DNA of 64,000 nucleotides, taken from NCBI GenBank assembly GCA_025890175.1, contig JANPYM010000006.1:363628-427627 (forward strand), in the 5' to 3' direction. Each line of letters starts with the position of its first letter. Position 1 is the first letter of the stretch. Of this stretch, positions 24,801-36,513 are shown one piece after another. Origin of the DNA: Ciborinia camelliae. Taxonomy: Eukaryota > Ascomycota > Leotiomycetes > Helotiales > Sclerotiniaceae. The notes below the pieces were generated by a model. It searched no databases. It had not been told where the DNA came from and worked only from the letters and a program-made list of their open reading frames with translations. The translations under genes and the position numbers were made by a program.

Positions 24801-26371
24801 TACTATACTATATGATAGAATAACCTGTGCATGCATGGGTAGTATTATATTTTATCCGGAAATAAATATTGTATATCGTATTAATATTTATGGTTCAATC
24901 TATCTATATAATCATACAATTATAACTATATTCATTTGTTCATTCATTCATCTGTCTATTCGCCTCTAACCTCAAAAAAACTACCTACCTACCATCTACC
25001 TACTACCTAACTCCCTATCTATCATCTACCTCCCTATCTACTCACACTACTTCCTTCCATCCATCTATCTGACCCTAACCTCAAAAACCTACCTACCATC
25101 TACCGGAGTACCCACCCCCCATCTCTCCGTATTATATTCTAGCTCAATATACCTAATACCCTCCTACCCCCTACCCCCCTTACCCCTACCCCCATCCACC
25201 TACCCCCCTACCCCTCTACCCATCCATACCTATCTAGATAAATATCAGCCAATACTCCCGAGCCGAATAACCTTGAACATTTAGATATATTCGATATATA
25301 AGATATATGAGATATATGAGATATATGAGATATATTTGATATATTCGATATATAAGATATATAAGATATATAAGATATATAAAATATATAAGATATATAA
25401 GATATATAAGATATATGAAATATATAAAATATATAAGATATATGAGATATATAAGATATATGAGATATATGAGATATATAAGATATATAAGATATATGAG
25501 ATATATGAGATATATGAGATATATGAGATATATGAGATATATGAGATATATGAGATATATGAGATATATGAGATATATTCGATATATAAGATATATAAGA
25601 TATATAAGATATATAAGATATATAAGATATATAAGATATATAAGATATATAAGATAAAAAATAGATAGGGATTTAATATCAAGTCTCAAATTTATGTAAT
25701 GGATGTTAGAGATTTGGATTTCGGATTTCGGATGTTGGAATGTTGGGGGAGAGTGGAGGTTGGATGAGAGGGATGGTTGGTTGGTTGGTAGTATTGGATC
25801 AGCATCATCATCACTCACAATCATCACCACCACATCATCACCACATCACTCAATCATCACCACATCACTCAATCATCATCATCCCATTCCATCACTGCAT
25901 CAAAAAAGTAGAATTGAAATTGAAATAGAATTGAAAAATATATACAAAGTAATCCATCCCATAACCAATCCAATCCAATCCAAACCACAAATATATAAAA
26001 AGAGATAAGAATTAAATTAATAATTACCCTCCCGAAGTTCCGAAGTCCCAAAACCCTATAGATGTTCCCTTTCCTTTCCTTTCCTTTCCATTCCATTCCC
26101 TTTCTTGATTTTCATATCCTTCCTTTCCATTCATTTTCGTGATTTTCGTGATTTTCATAATGTGATATTATAGATAACCTTTCCATCCTATCGTTTCCTT
26201 CCTTCCTTTCCTTCAAGTGTTTGTTTTTTGGCAAGCTTCCGTTTCAATAAATGAATGAATGGATAGATGAATGAATGAATACTCATTAAAGCCCTCGAAT
26301 TAAGGTATGCCTTTTTTCCATCCGCCCCTTCCCCCCCCCTATCCACCATCCAATGTGTTGTTTTTTTTTCT
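21820..26371. other. Intergenic, repeat-rich; promoter of forkhead gene at its left end
   Basis: About 4.5 kb without a recognised gene. The part next to 21820 should include the promoter and 5' UTR of the forkhead gene. From about 22.9 kb the DNA is full of ACCTACC/GGTAGG, TACCTAGGTA, CATTA and ATCC repeats. A 9-bp satellite lies at 25.28-25.66 kb, and CATCAC and TTTCC repeats follow. Confidence 0.6.
25282..25655. repeat. 9-bp satellite, AGATATATA/AGATATATG
   Basis: About 41 tandem copies of a 9-mer whose last base alternates in blocks: a run of AGATATATG units in the centre, flanked by AGATATATA units, with TCGATATAT junctions at both block edges. All frames are open because the unit is a multiple of three, so long Ile-Tyr open frames here are artefacts. 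Confidence 0.95.
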
Positions 26372-28065
26372 TTGCTTGTTTGCTTGCTTCCTTGCTCTCT
26401 CTTTATGCCATGAGATATATGCCGTATCATACCACGCATCCCTTCATAATTTTCATAATTTTCATGATTTTCGTGATTTTCGTACCCATCCCCTTTTCTT
26501 TTCCTCGTTTGCGTGCGTAGTATGGTGTCCATCCACAATGCGATATCAATCCATCCATGATCAATCCGTATACTCCACTCCATGTATATATCCATATCCA
26601 TATCCATATCCCCCCCTTCCCCCCCAAAAAAGATAAGATTGAACAAAAAAGATAAGGGAAGAGAAGATGAGAAAAGAGAATAAATAAATAGGTAAGAATC
26701 GAAAGTTCCCCAGTCCTAGACAGAGATAGAGACAGAGACGTAAATCTCGTTTTCCGATCGCGACACGTCGTATCCATCCATCTACACCCACAAATCCCTA
26801 AACCACAACCAACCAACCCACGACCCCCACCACAACGACGACCCACCCCTGCACCCCCGCATCACCCCTCCAATTCCAATTCCCAATTCGCGTTCGCAAT
26901 CGCATTGCGATTCGCGGCGCCCTCGACGGGCGCACTCGGCACGACCGCCGTGCTCGCCACACTACTCGGGCTCGTGGGAACCACATGCGCACTGGTGGTT
27001 TGCACGCCGATGGTCAGGGTGCTGGGTTGCAGGATCGTGGAGGTCTGCGCATGCGTCGTATTGGCGTAGTGGGTGATGGGGATGGTGACGGTTTGGACGA
27101 TGGAGGGGAGTGTGAGGAGTGCAAGGCTTGAAATGGTGTTGCTTATTATGGTGGGGGCCTGGGAGGGTGGGTGTTAGGGGATGTTTTGGGAGGGGTGGGG
27201 GAGGGGGGTGGGAGAAGGATTGGGAGAGGAAGGGAGGGAGAAGGAGAAGGAGAAGGAGAGAGAAAAGAGGAGACTTACATAAACGGTGATTTCGCCCGTG
27301 GCGGCAGGGAGGGTAGATGTTATGACGTGAACGGCAGTTACTTGGATCGTGTTTGTTTTTGTGGCAGTGAGGACGATGCTAGAGGGTCACATGTTAGGAT
27401 ATGAATATTCTTTTGCAAGGGGAAGAAAGAAAGCATCGGCGGACTTACGTTGATCCTGCGCTGACGGTGGTATAAACACTTTCGATACAAGTCGTAGTTT
27501 GATACACATCAGTGGTCTCGTACTGTGTAGCTTGATGTGTGATGCTGTATTTGTTAGCGTGGACTCATTTTATTGAATGGACAAATGCATCGTGATGAAC
27601 ATACTATTGGACGATGGTTGTAGGAACTCTGACTTGGGTGTAAATGGTGCTGGTGAATACTTTTGTGATGGGAATACCGGCTAGAAGTTATTAGTCACTA
27701 TTTCAATTGTATGGAATGGAGTTTCATACAAACTGTCTGGACTTCGGTAACGGCGCATAGGCTGGCAGATGTCTGGTAGACATATGTTTCGATTCTTGAC
27801 ATCGAGTTAGCATCAGGTATTAGAAATAAAGAACTTGGGGTTATCGGCAAGCTTACGTCTGGGTTTGGGGTGGTAAAGTAACTTGTGAGTATTCGGTATA
27901 TTGTCCGTTGGTAACAATAAGACTAGTCAATGTATTTGTGACCGTATAAACGACTCCAGAAATAGTCTGGATCTCGGTGACGGGGCAAAGACTCGTGATG
28001 GTTTGGAAAACTTCGGCTCCAACACTATTTGACGGTTAGATTTCATCTTCGATATATCGATTCTG
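26372..28065. repeat. First copy of a 1.69-kb direct duplication (5' of the gap)
   Basis: This 1,694-bp segment is repeated at 28076-29768. I saw one difference: an extra C in this copy near 26884, in CCAATTCCC versus CCAATTCC. It contains the 3' flank and exons 7-12 of the GPI-anchored protein gene. It ends exactly at the run of N, inside intron 6. Confidence 0.92.
26798..28024 (-). pseudogene. Duplicate, frameshifted 3' half of the GPI-anchored repeat-protein gene
   Basis: This is a copy of exons 7-12 of the gene at 28502-31289, lying 5' of the gap. Exons 1-6 are absent because the sequence stops at the gap inside intron 6. The extra base near 26884 shifts the frame in the last exon: after ANANW the shifted frame reads ELELEG and stops, so the hydrophobic GPI tail is lost. 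If the duplication is an assembly artefact, this is the low-quality end of a contig and not a biological pseudogene. Confidence 0.75.
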
Positions 28066-28075
28066 NNNNNNNNNN
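28066..28075. other. Assembly gap of 10 N
   Basis: Ten undetermined bases separate the two copies of the 1.69-kb repeat. The fixed length suggests a scaffolding placeholder and not a measured gap. Confidence 0.98.
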
Positions 28076-29768
28076 TTGCTTGTTTGCTTGCTTCCTTGCT
28101 CTCTCTTTATGCCATGAGATATATGCCGTATCATACCACGCATCCCTTCATAATTTTCATAATTTTCATGATTTTCGTGATTTTCGTACCCATCCCCTTT
28201 TCTTTTCCTCGTTTGCGTGCGTAGTATGGTGTCCATCCACAATGCGATATCAATCCATCCATGATCAATCCGTATACTCCACTCCATGTATATATCCATA
28301 TCCATATCCATATCCCCCCCTTCCCCCCCAAAAAAGATAAGATTGAACAAAAAAGATAAGGGAAGAGAAGATGAGAAAAGAGAATAAATAAATAGGTAAG
28401 AATCGAAAGTTCCCCAGTCCTAGACAGAGATAGAGACAGAGACGTAAATCTCGTTTTCCGATCGCGACACGTCGTATCCATCCATCTACACCCACAAATC
28501 CCTAAACCACAACCAACCAACCCACGACCCCCACCACAACGACGACCCACCCCTGCACCCCCGCATCACCCCTCCAATTCCAATTCCAATTCGCGTTCGC
28601 AATCGCATTGCGATTCGCGGCGCCCTCGACGGGCGCACTCGGCACGACCGCCGTGCTCGCCACACTACTCGGGCTCGTGGGAACCACATGCGCACTGGTG
28701 GTTTGCACGCCGATGGTCAGGGTGCTGGGTTGCAGGATCGTGGAGGTCTGCGCATGCGTCGTATTGGCGTAGTGGGTGATGGGGATGGTGACGGTTTGGA
28801 CGATGGAGGGGAGTGTGAGGAGTGCAAGGCTTGAAATGGTGTTGCTTATTATGGTGGGGGCCTGGGAGGGTGGGTGTTAGGGGATGTTTTGGGAGGGGTG
28901 GGGGAGGGGGGTGGGAGAAGGATTGGGAGAGGAAGGGAGGGAGAAGGAGAAGGAGAAGGAGAGAGAAAAGAGGAGACTTACATAAACGGTGATTTCGCCC
29001 GTGGCGGCAGGGAGGGTAGATGTTATGACGTGAACGGCAGTTACTTGGATCGTGTTTGTTTTTGTGGCAGTGAGGACGATGCTAGAGGGTCACATGTTAG
29101 GATATGAATATTCTTTTGCAAGGGGAAGAAAGAAAGCATCGGCGGACTTACGTTGATCCTGCGCTGACGGTGGTATAAACACTTTCGATACAAGTCGTAG
29201 TTTGATACACATCAGTGGTCTCGTACTGTGTAGCTTGATGTGTGATGCTGTATTTGTTAGCGTGGACTCATTTTATTGAATGGACAAATGCATCGTGATG
29301 AACATACTATTGGACGATGGTTGTAGGAACTCTGACTTGGGTGTAAATGGTGCTGGTGAATACTTTTGTGATGGGAATACCGGCTAGAAGTTATTAGTCA
29401 CTATTTCAATTGTATGGAATGGAGTTTCATACAAACTGTCTGGACTTCGGTAACGGCGCATAGGCTGGCAGATGTCTGGTAGACATATGTTTCGATTCTT
29501 GACATCGAGTTAGCATCAGGTATTAGAAATAAAGAACTTGGGGTTATCGGCAAGCTTACGTCTGGGTTTGGGGTGGTAAAGTAACTTGTGAGTATTCGGT
29601 ATATTGTCCGTTGGTAACAATAAGACTAGTCAATGTATTTGTGACCGTATAAACGACTCCAGAAATAGTCTGGATCTCGGTGACGGGGCAAAGACTCGTG
29701 ATGGTTTGGAAAACTTCGGCTCCAACACTATTTGACGGTTAGATTTCATCTTCGATATATCGATTCTG
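28076..29768. repeat. Second copy of the 1.69-kb direct duplication (3' of the gap)
   Basis: It begins immediately after the N run with the same bases as 26372 and ends at 29768, beyond which the sequence is unique. This copy has the intact reading frame of the last exon of the GPI-anchored protein. Confidence 0.92.
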
Positions 29769-31289
29769 AAGAAGGGACATTCTCACGTGGTAGTTTTGGC
29801 GGGGAGAGTAGTTGGTACCACAACTGTAGCTCCAACATTCGTGACGATGAGGCTAGTAGTTGTCTTTGTGACAGTATACACGGCTCCAGAAATCGTCTGG
29901 ATCTCAGTCACTGGGCAAAGACTTGTGATGGTTTGAAGCACCTCAGTTCCGACGCTATATTGATGATTAACTTATTAACCACAATGTAAAAATTATGAGG
30001 AGGGGCTCTTACATGGTAGTTTGGGCTGGGAGAGTAGTTGATACCTCAACCGTAGCTCCAACACGTGTGACAATAAATGAAGTAGTCGTATAAATGACAG
30101 TGACTAGAGCCCCCGAAACCGTTTTTGTTTCCGTGACGGGACAGAGACTGGTGATTGTGGAGACGACTTCACTTATCGCACTGCGAAAATTATTAGTTTC
30201 CCGAAACAAAAGGGTTGAAAAGGGTTTTGTACATCTGAGTATTGCCAGGGGCAGTTGCTGTCACTTCAACATATGTAGGAGCGCGTGTCGTATAGAAAGA
30301 TGTGGTTGTATAGGTGACCGTCACTTCTTTTCCTGAAATGGTGGTGGTTTCGGTGACCGGACATAAGCTAGTAATTGTCTCGACGACCTCAATTGGAACA
30401 GCTGTCGTATGAGGTGCTGCAGTAATAGTATTGACGATAGTTGTGGGGACAACTGGTTTTTCATGTCAGTCATTATTCATTAACATCAAGCTGAAATCGT
30501 TGGATTCTCCAAAGCTTACCAGTTTCGACGACAGAAGTTGCGGTGTATGTCTGGGTGTATGTTATTCCAGAAGCCGTGACGGTTTCCTCCACCGGGCAGG
30601 TGGTAGTATATGTGACGACAACCTAACAAATGAGTCAATCTTGATGTTCAAAGACATACAAGGGATTATCGTACATCAGTAGTTGTGGTTTCCCAACCAG
30701 TAGGACCTGGAACAGTAACCACTCCACCACAACCTCCAACACAGCTAGTGACAACTACAGTTGATGTTGCGATACTTGTGACCCATTTTGTTGTTCCCTT
30801 TTCGGTTGTTGTGGAGGTGACCTTGAGAGATGAATTAGATCTTTCATTGTAAATGTGATATCATGTGAACATTATGGTACGAGATCCTCATCGTTGTTCA
30901 AATCATTTTCGAGCATGGGAAAGTTTTCATCTGGTTAAACGAACGAAGTTTCCTTAAGTATGGAGAATAATTTCAACATTGGATACTTTCATCTCTGAGC
31001 TCAGACGATACTCGTTCAGAATATCAAAAGTATGGATGACTTCCATCCCATATCTCTAATGAGATAAGACAATGAACTCTTCATTATAGTTCCAAGTACC
31101 TTCGCCCAAGCCCAATGATACAATGCATCAACATAATAGACGTGAACATACCGGACAGATAGTAGTTGAAGTATAGGTGGTCCATATAGTAGTATCAGTC
31201 TCTTCAGGAGGACTAGAATACCATCTTTCCTGAAGCCCATGAGCGAGGGTCGAAGTGGCCAAAGCCAATATAGCGAACGCTGCCTTCAT
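28502..31289 (-). CDS. GPI-anchored Ser/Thr-rich cell-wall protein with CPVTE repeat modules
   Basis: Twelve exons on the minus strand: 31289-31152, 30821-30675, 30622-30520, 30452-30233, 30180-30013, 29954-29787, 29727-29560, 29497-29433, 29383-29308, 29247-29152, 29081-28982 and 28861-28502, giving about 602 residues. The first 16-18 residues (MKAAFAILALATSTLAHG) are a signal peptide. The body repeats a Thr/Val-rich module of about 56 residues with the core TITSLCPVTE-x-x-TISG-x-VYTVT, one Cys per module. Exons 5, 6 and 7 are one complete module each. The C terminus has small residues (RGDAG), then a hydrophobic stretch ending VVGWLVVV, which is a GPI-attachment signal. It probably sits in the cell wall or plasma membrane as a heavily O-glycosylated structural or adhesin-like protein. 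I cannot name a specific family. The 330-nt first intron might hide another exon. The 3' half is duplicated across the assembly gap. Confidence 0.82.
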
Positions 31290-33013
31290 GATTGCAATAT
31301 GTAACGGGTGAGTTTTTAATTAAGACTGTACCGAGTCAAGTGCTTGTTTGTATAACGATTGCACACTCTGTACTTGCACCACGGAGAATAAGTATAACGA
31401 CCGTCTTAAATAATTTGGAAAGAGAGACCCGGAAGCAACTTTGCTTGTGAGGAGGTTGGAAGGATATAACGGTTTGCAAAGGGCTGGGGTAACCAAATGG
31501 AAAAAAGGCACAAACACATGCGGGACAAGGGCATTATTATCTATGGATGGCAGGAAATCTTCATCCTACCTTGCCATTTCTAGTCAGTCCTGGTACATCT
31601 CATAAGGCCGCATATGATTTCATGCTGGCGATGCAAATTCGGGCAGGTATCTGTCTCTTTCTCGGTCCACTAAGACATGAAAAGGTCTCTTCTAACTGGT
31701 CAACCAGCAAGTATGCTACGTAACTTTGGGATACGAGTGTAGTGTTGACCAACAACAGCTGCCTCAATTCCGAGCCAAGATTTGAGTGAGAACCCTAAGT
31801 ATAGTAATACGAAAAGCTCGTGTGTACGAACATATGTATATTCACTCAATTGATGAGCATTTGAGGACAGCATTCCGGGAAAGAAGGCTGGTATGAACAT
31901 GGGGTCCTGGTCGCTCGATGTTGTGAAAGCAATATTATGTTGCATGGAGGAGAAAGCAACACGAGCTTTTGCATGATAAACCATTGTTCTTACATGGTGC
32001 CACCTCATGAATCATATTCCCGGGGGAAAGCGAGACCTGGTGATAAAATTTGCTCTCCGTTGTCCGTTCTCGAGGCCTCTAGCATTACTGAAAAACGTGG
32101 TGACCATTTTCTTGAGTACCTTTTGTACCAGACAAGTAGGTGATACAGTAATTATGTACCTGTACATAGATGGGTGAGTGATTTCCCCCTGCATAGGAAG
32201 TATCTTGACTTTGATTTCTTCCGAAAAGAATTGAAGTCCCGAGGTTGCTACGAGCATCTCTTTTTTTCGAAAGCATGGCAGGTGAAGAAGAGAAAAACCT
32301 GTTGCTCTATCGTATCTGACTGTAAGGCGCTTCGGAATTTACTGGCGAACGCGGGGAAAGATGACTACTAGGGTCTGTATTTGGATGGGCTGAAAACTTG
32401 TACCATGCACGACAAAGGCGGGGTGAAGCCGAGTAATTAAAAATCAGGATATATTGGATTATGATTCAATTCTTGAACATTTGATTATCAAATCTGAATT
32501 GGGATATTAAAGAACGATATAATCGTATAGGATCGAGTTCGGTATGTGATGTATTTCGTTCATCCTGTCCGAGCAAATTTCGTGAGAGATGCGATGCGTC
32601 GAGTATCCATTAACTAACTCTTCGGGAAAAAGATAATAGAAAGTGGCGGCGGTATGGCGACCAGGTAACATTGTGTGACGATGACCTTCCGTTGGTAGCT
32701 TTTTCTCTCTTGGGCTTCAAAATTGTCCTGTCGCCCTGTCGTTGCTGTGACTAGGTTGCATTGTAAATAAGGCCTCAATACCGTGACCGAGCACACCATC
32801 CAATTTTTTCCCGACATGTAAGCTGATGATAAATTCCGCATGAGTTATCACCAAGTTAAAGTTATACAGGCTCACCGAACATCGGGAAGTGCCTATGTGG
32901 CTTTAAATGTATGTAAAATTTAAGTGGCTTAAGGTGGTATTGACTTAGCTACCTAGATACCTTTACCCTTATTCGTATTTACCTACATTTCAACCAGTAA
33001 TTTCTTTTCTTGA
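31290..33013. other. Intergenic, nothing recognised
   Basis: The segment includes the promoter of the GPI-anchored protein gene and the 3' flank of dml1. Several short open frames occur on both strands between 31.7 and 32.8 kb without recognisable motifs or splice chains. Confidence 0.5.
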
Positions 33014-34828
33014 CTAATCGTCATCATCTTCGGTGTCGCTATCCCAGCCCTCTTCATATGATTCCGCAATTTCGCCAAGAGAGTTACTGAGCGCCTCTCG
33101 TTCATCCATGCCAATAGCTCTATTTACTATCTGCTGAAGGCTTTTGATTCTCAGGGCCACAGATGTATCAGTTGAAAGAGATGTGCTAATTGATAGATTG
33201 GTGATATTCTCATCTTCTTGAGCGAAAATGCGAGGAAAGCTATCGAGTAGTGGAAAGGATAAAGGTGTAAATGTCCTGTAGAATACAGTAAGCAAAATAG
33301 AGAGAAACTCAAAAGGACTACCAACTTTGAAAGCAATGGAAGGCTAGCAGCAATTCTACGAGCTCGTTCTCTACCCTCATCATTTCTATCGTTTTCTTCG
33401 TCATATTCCTCATTCCCTCTATAATTCTCAACTTGACCAAAAACATGAACCTTGCCGGACTTTTGAGGACCGCGAATCTGCTCTCCTGTTTCTGTAGGAA
33501 AGAAATCCATATCAAAACTGGCAGTATCACTCTCTTCGGCCATATCCTCACCACGACTTGACCTTGCTGCTGAAGTAATCCTCATATCTGAGGCCTGCGA
33601 ATGTCCATTCGTTCCAGTATGAATCTCATCATTAATTCCTAGATCAGACTTCTGCTTGGCAGTCATGCGTAATTTCGCAATATTTTGGTTCCCATTGACA
33701 TTTAATGTGCTGGCTAGTTGGTCTAATGTTTGCCTTATACCACTCCGAGGCTTTAATCTTGAAGGAAGGGCCATGCTCTCCATCGCAGCAGACAACAAGC
33801 CAGCAACTTCCCAAGGAGAACTTGCGTCCAATTTGACGTAACCTGGTAAACGTGCTGATGGTAGGGTCATTGGAATAAAAAGAGATGTTTGTGGAATGAT
33901 TTCAGACACTGACTTCGCTGTATTTGACAGCTTCAAAAAACGTTTTTCCTGCCAAGATATCAGCACTGAGATGAACCGCAGCATGGTTCAAAAAAACTTA
34001 CCCGGGGTATTCCTTTGATATTATCCTCCAAACCCCAGAACCATATCGTAGTCTTACCATACTCATCTCTCAAACGATCCATATATCGAGCAGCAAAGCC
34101 ACCCCAGGCATCATCGATACCTCCTATTATCTGAATGGCTTGCATCTGATCAGCTTCTTCGGCAAAAGGTCGAAGATCACGATCCAAGAGATCATGCTCT
34201 TTGTCTAAGGAGCTAAATAGTTCTTCGCCAGCATCCCAATTTTCGAAAGGCATTAGTGACGAGTTTAATTCATACTCATTAAGTTGAACTATTGACCTTG
34301 GATGATAGTAAACGCGGTTGAAATCAGACCAATATCGCACCGATTCTGAGGTGAGCTTCGGTGGTTGAAGACCTTCTTCCAAACTTTGTTGGTATTGACT
34401 TTGTTGAATGGCCGTTTGCCGTTGAACAACAGCTGGACCATTCCTGGAAGGATTTAAGATCAGCTAGACTCTTGGCTTCCCTATCATATCTTTTGGCTAC
34501 TCACCATAGCCCATCGGCGATGACTGGTTCGTCTATTTGGTATAATGCATTAATCTTCCTCAGAGAACCAAATCCTCCTTTCAGATCATAAATCAAAGTT
34601 CTGGGAGTGAAGGTTTCAGTACCATCAGCCCCAATGCCAGGTCTGAAATGAATATCATGATCAACTAAAGATTCTTGATCCGCAGAATATGTGAAGTATG
34701 ATTCCTGTTGATCGGTCAGAGGGTGTCAATCGCCTCGAAGGTAAATATAATGTTACCTGAGTATTCCAGAAATGAGTAGCAAGATAATTACTCTTTTGCC
34801 CTAACTGAAGGGTAATGACTTCATGCAT
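33014..34828 (-). CDS. dml1: DML1/misato, mitochondrial inheritance protein with tubulin-like fold
   Basis: Five exons on the minus strand: 34828-34757, 34704-34505, 34443-34002, 33948-33326 and 33275-33014, giving about 532 residues. The N terminus [22 protein letters not shown] followed by a YFTYS block is the conserved opening of the Dml1/misato family (misato segment II). [15 protein letters not shown] and the [16 protein letters not shown] block follow, as expected. The middle contains [18 protein letters not shown], the tubulin-like part. The C-terminal region has a charged insert, then FTPLSFP-type residues and an acidic end (DSDTEDDDD). In yeast Dml1 is essential and needed for mitochondrial DNA inheritance; animal misato acts in mitochondrial morphology and spindle assembly. 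The introns are 50-61 nt. The donor of intron 4 (GTTGGT) is weak but is the one that preserves frame. The start ATG lies 461 bp from a divergent gene. Confidence 0.92.
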
Positions 34829-35289
34829 TTTCAACTACTTCCAGACTCTACTGAAAAGGCGCAGTACTTTGGGTATTGACAGCTCTCAAAGTTGTCGCAG
34901 CCTCTTGTGGCGATGAAAAGAGTAACCTTTTGTAGTCGTTCAGCACTTGCATGAAAGACAACTCTGATACATGAGCTTACCTAGTGTATACTATTGTCGA
35001 ATTTTGAGAATATGGATATCGACGACACAACACACTGTGTAGATATCTGGTGAAGTTTGAAGGAAGGAAAGTTTGACAAATCTTCCTAAGATCAAATTAT
35101 TTGATACTTCCTATATATTACTAACCATAAAGGGTAGGGATTACGATAAGATAATGGACCCCTGCATAATAAAAGGCTACCCCACATTTTGAAGGTTTTC
35201 CCTCTATGAAATCATCGATACCATCTTCTCGCTCACATTTTTCCGTTTCTCCTTGAACATCAACAGTTTCAACTTACACAAATTCCAAA
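34829..35289. promoter_or_regulatory. Divergent promoter region between dml1 and the peroxiredoxin-like gene
   Basis: A 461-bp spacer separates two divergent start codons, so both promoters are inferred to lie here. No specific regulatory motif was recognised. Confidence 0.45.
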
Positions 35290-36004
35290 ATGACTTTCCA
35301 ACAAGAACTCAATTCATGGTTATCTCCATCCCCAACTGACGTCCAACCACCTCCAGAAATTATATCCAAAGCTCCCTCTTCGTCAAAACTGACATTTCCA
35401 AATCCCAATGGAAAACCTACTATTATCGCATTCCTCAGACACTGCGGGTGTCCAGTAAGTTCCGGATTCCCATTTCCATAAATCTTTACCACCGACTTGT
35501 TGCCAGCAAAATCTCTACTCTGAACTACTTGCTATGTTTCCAAATCAAACTCCACCATCACAATCGCAATCACATCTAATCTCCCCTTCCCTCCAGTTTG
35601 CAGAAAAAACCTTCCTCACCCTCCGAAATCTCGCCACCTCCAACCCACACGTAAACTTCATTGCCCTCTCCCACTCCACCCAGTCCTCCACCGAAACCTG
35701 GCTCCAATCGCTCGGCGGCTCCGGCCACGTCCAAGTGATCGTGGACTCGGATCGAGAGATCTACGCACAATGGGGATTAGGTACGAGCCCTGCCTGGCAC
35801 GTCTTAAATCCTTGGAGCTTCTTTTCCGCGTTGAAACTTTGGCGAGAAGAGCAAATATGGAATAGACCTACGGAGAGTGGGAGTCGGTGGCAGATGAGTG
35901 GGAGTTGGGTTGTGGATAGAGAGGGGCTTGTGAGGGGAGGTGGAGTGGCAAAGAGTGCGGATGATATTATGGATTTTGAGGAAGCCATTAAGTTGGTAGA
36001 GTAA
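35290..36004 (+). CDS. AhpC/TSA-like (peroxiredoxin-like, thioredoxin-fold) protein
   Basis: Two exons (35290-35454 and 35597-36004) encode 190 residues. Residues 41-55 read GKPTIIAFLRHCGCP, the beta strand and redox loop of the AhpC-TSA_2 type of thioredoxin-fold protein, where the usual form is GCPFC. Here Cys54 corresponds to the first Cys and the position of the second is Ala, because exon 2 continues FAEKTF. An extra Cys is at 52. Later parts include VNFIALSHS, HVQVIVDSDREIYAQWGLG and GSWVVDREGLV, all consistent with this fold. A role in thiol redox or peroxide handling is plausible but unproven. The 142-nt intron cuts the gene exactly after the active-site CP and has a CTAAT branch site. 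The 3' end converges with the SnoaL-like gene. Confidence 0.78.
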
Positions 36005-36513
36005 TGGATGTGGTGGACTGTGGCGCGAAGCTCGCGTGTCGAAATTATTAAGGAGAAGGCCTCACGATAGCATGCAATTAGCGATCTCCCTGGCTGCTGC
36101 ACATATGGAACCAGTTCATGGTAGTCATCACTCAAGAGATATTGCGCATGGGTCGAGCCACTCGATTTGTCTAAGGAGCTAATCCTAGGATGAGGATAGG
36201 GTGTTGTAATACTGGTCTTGCTTGCGAAGTAAGATATAACGATAACGCTTTCTTGGATTGGGTGGTTGGTAATACTTGTAAGATGTGTTTGAATAGATTG
36301 TTTTGTTTTAACGGACTTAGAAATCCGGTAGTTGGAGACAAGTCTTAAACTTCTGGATATTCACATTTATCCACATCCGAATAACTTCAGACATAGAAGA
36401 AGTACATACTTCTATTGGTATATCAGATTGCCAATTTCATATTCCATCGTATATCTTTCTCAAATTCTCAATAGCAACTCCTCCCCCCTAACCACATCTC
36501 CAATCCCACCCCC
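36005..36513. other. Convergent 3' intergenic spacer
   Basis: This is the spacer between the ends of two convergent genes. Nothing else is recognised. Confidence 0.6.

Noticed and set aside
25234..25833. Long open frames of Ile-Tyr-Leu repeats on both strands
   Set aside because: They are translations of the 9-bp satellite, which has no stop codon in several frames; there is no protein-like composition.
26188..26846. Minus- and plus-strand open frames of 100-150 codons in the GPI-gene 3' flank
   Set aside because: Composition follows CATCC/ATTTTC repeats, and the same frames recur in the duplicated copy; no motif or splice support.
28029..28350. Open frames running across the N gap
   Set aside because: They exist only because N was translated as unknown residues; the flanking parts are 3' UTR of the GPI-protein gene on the other strand.
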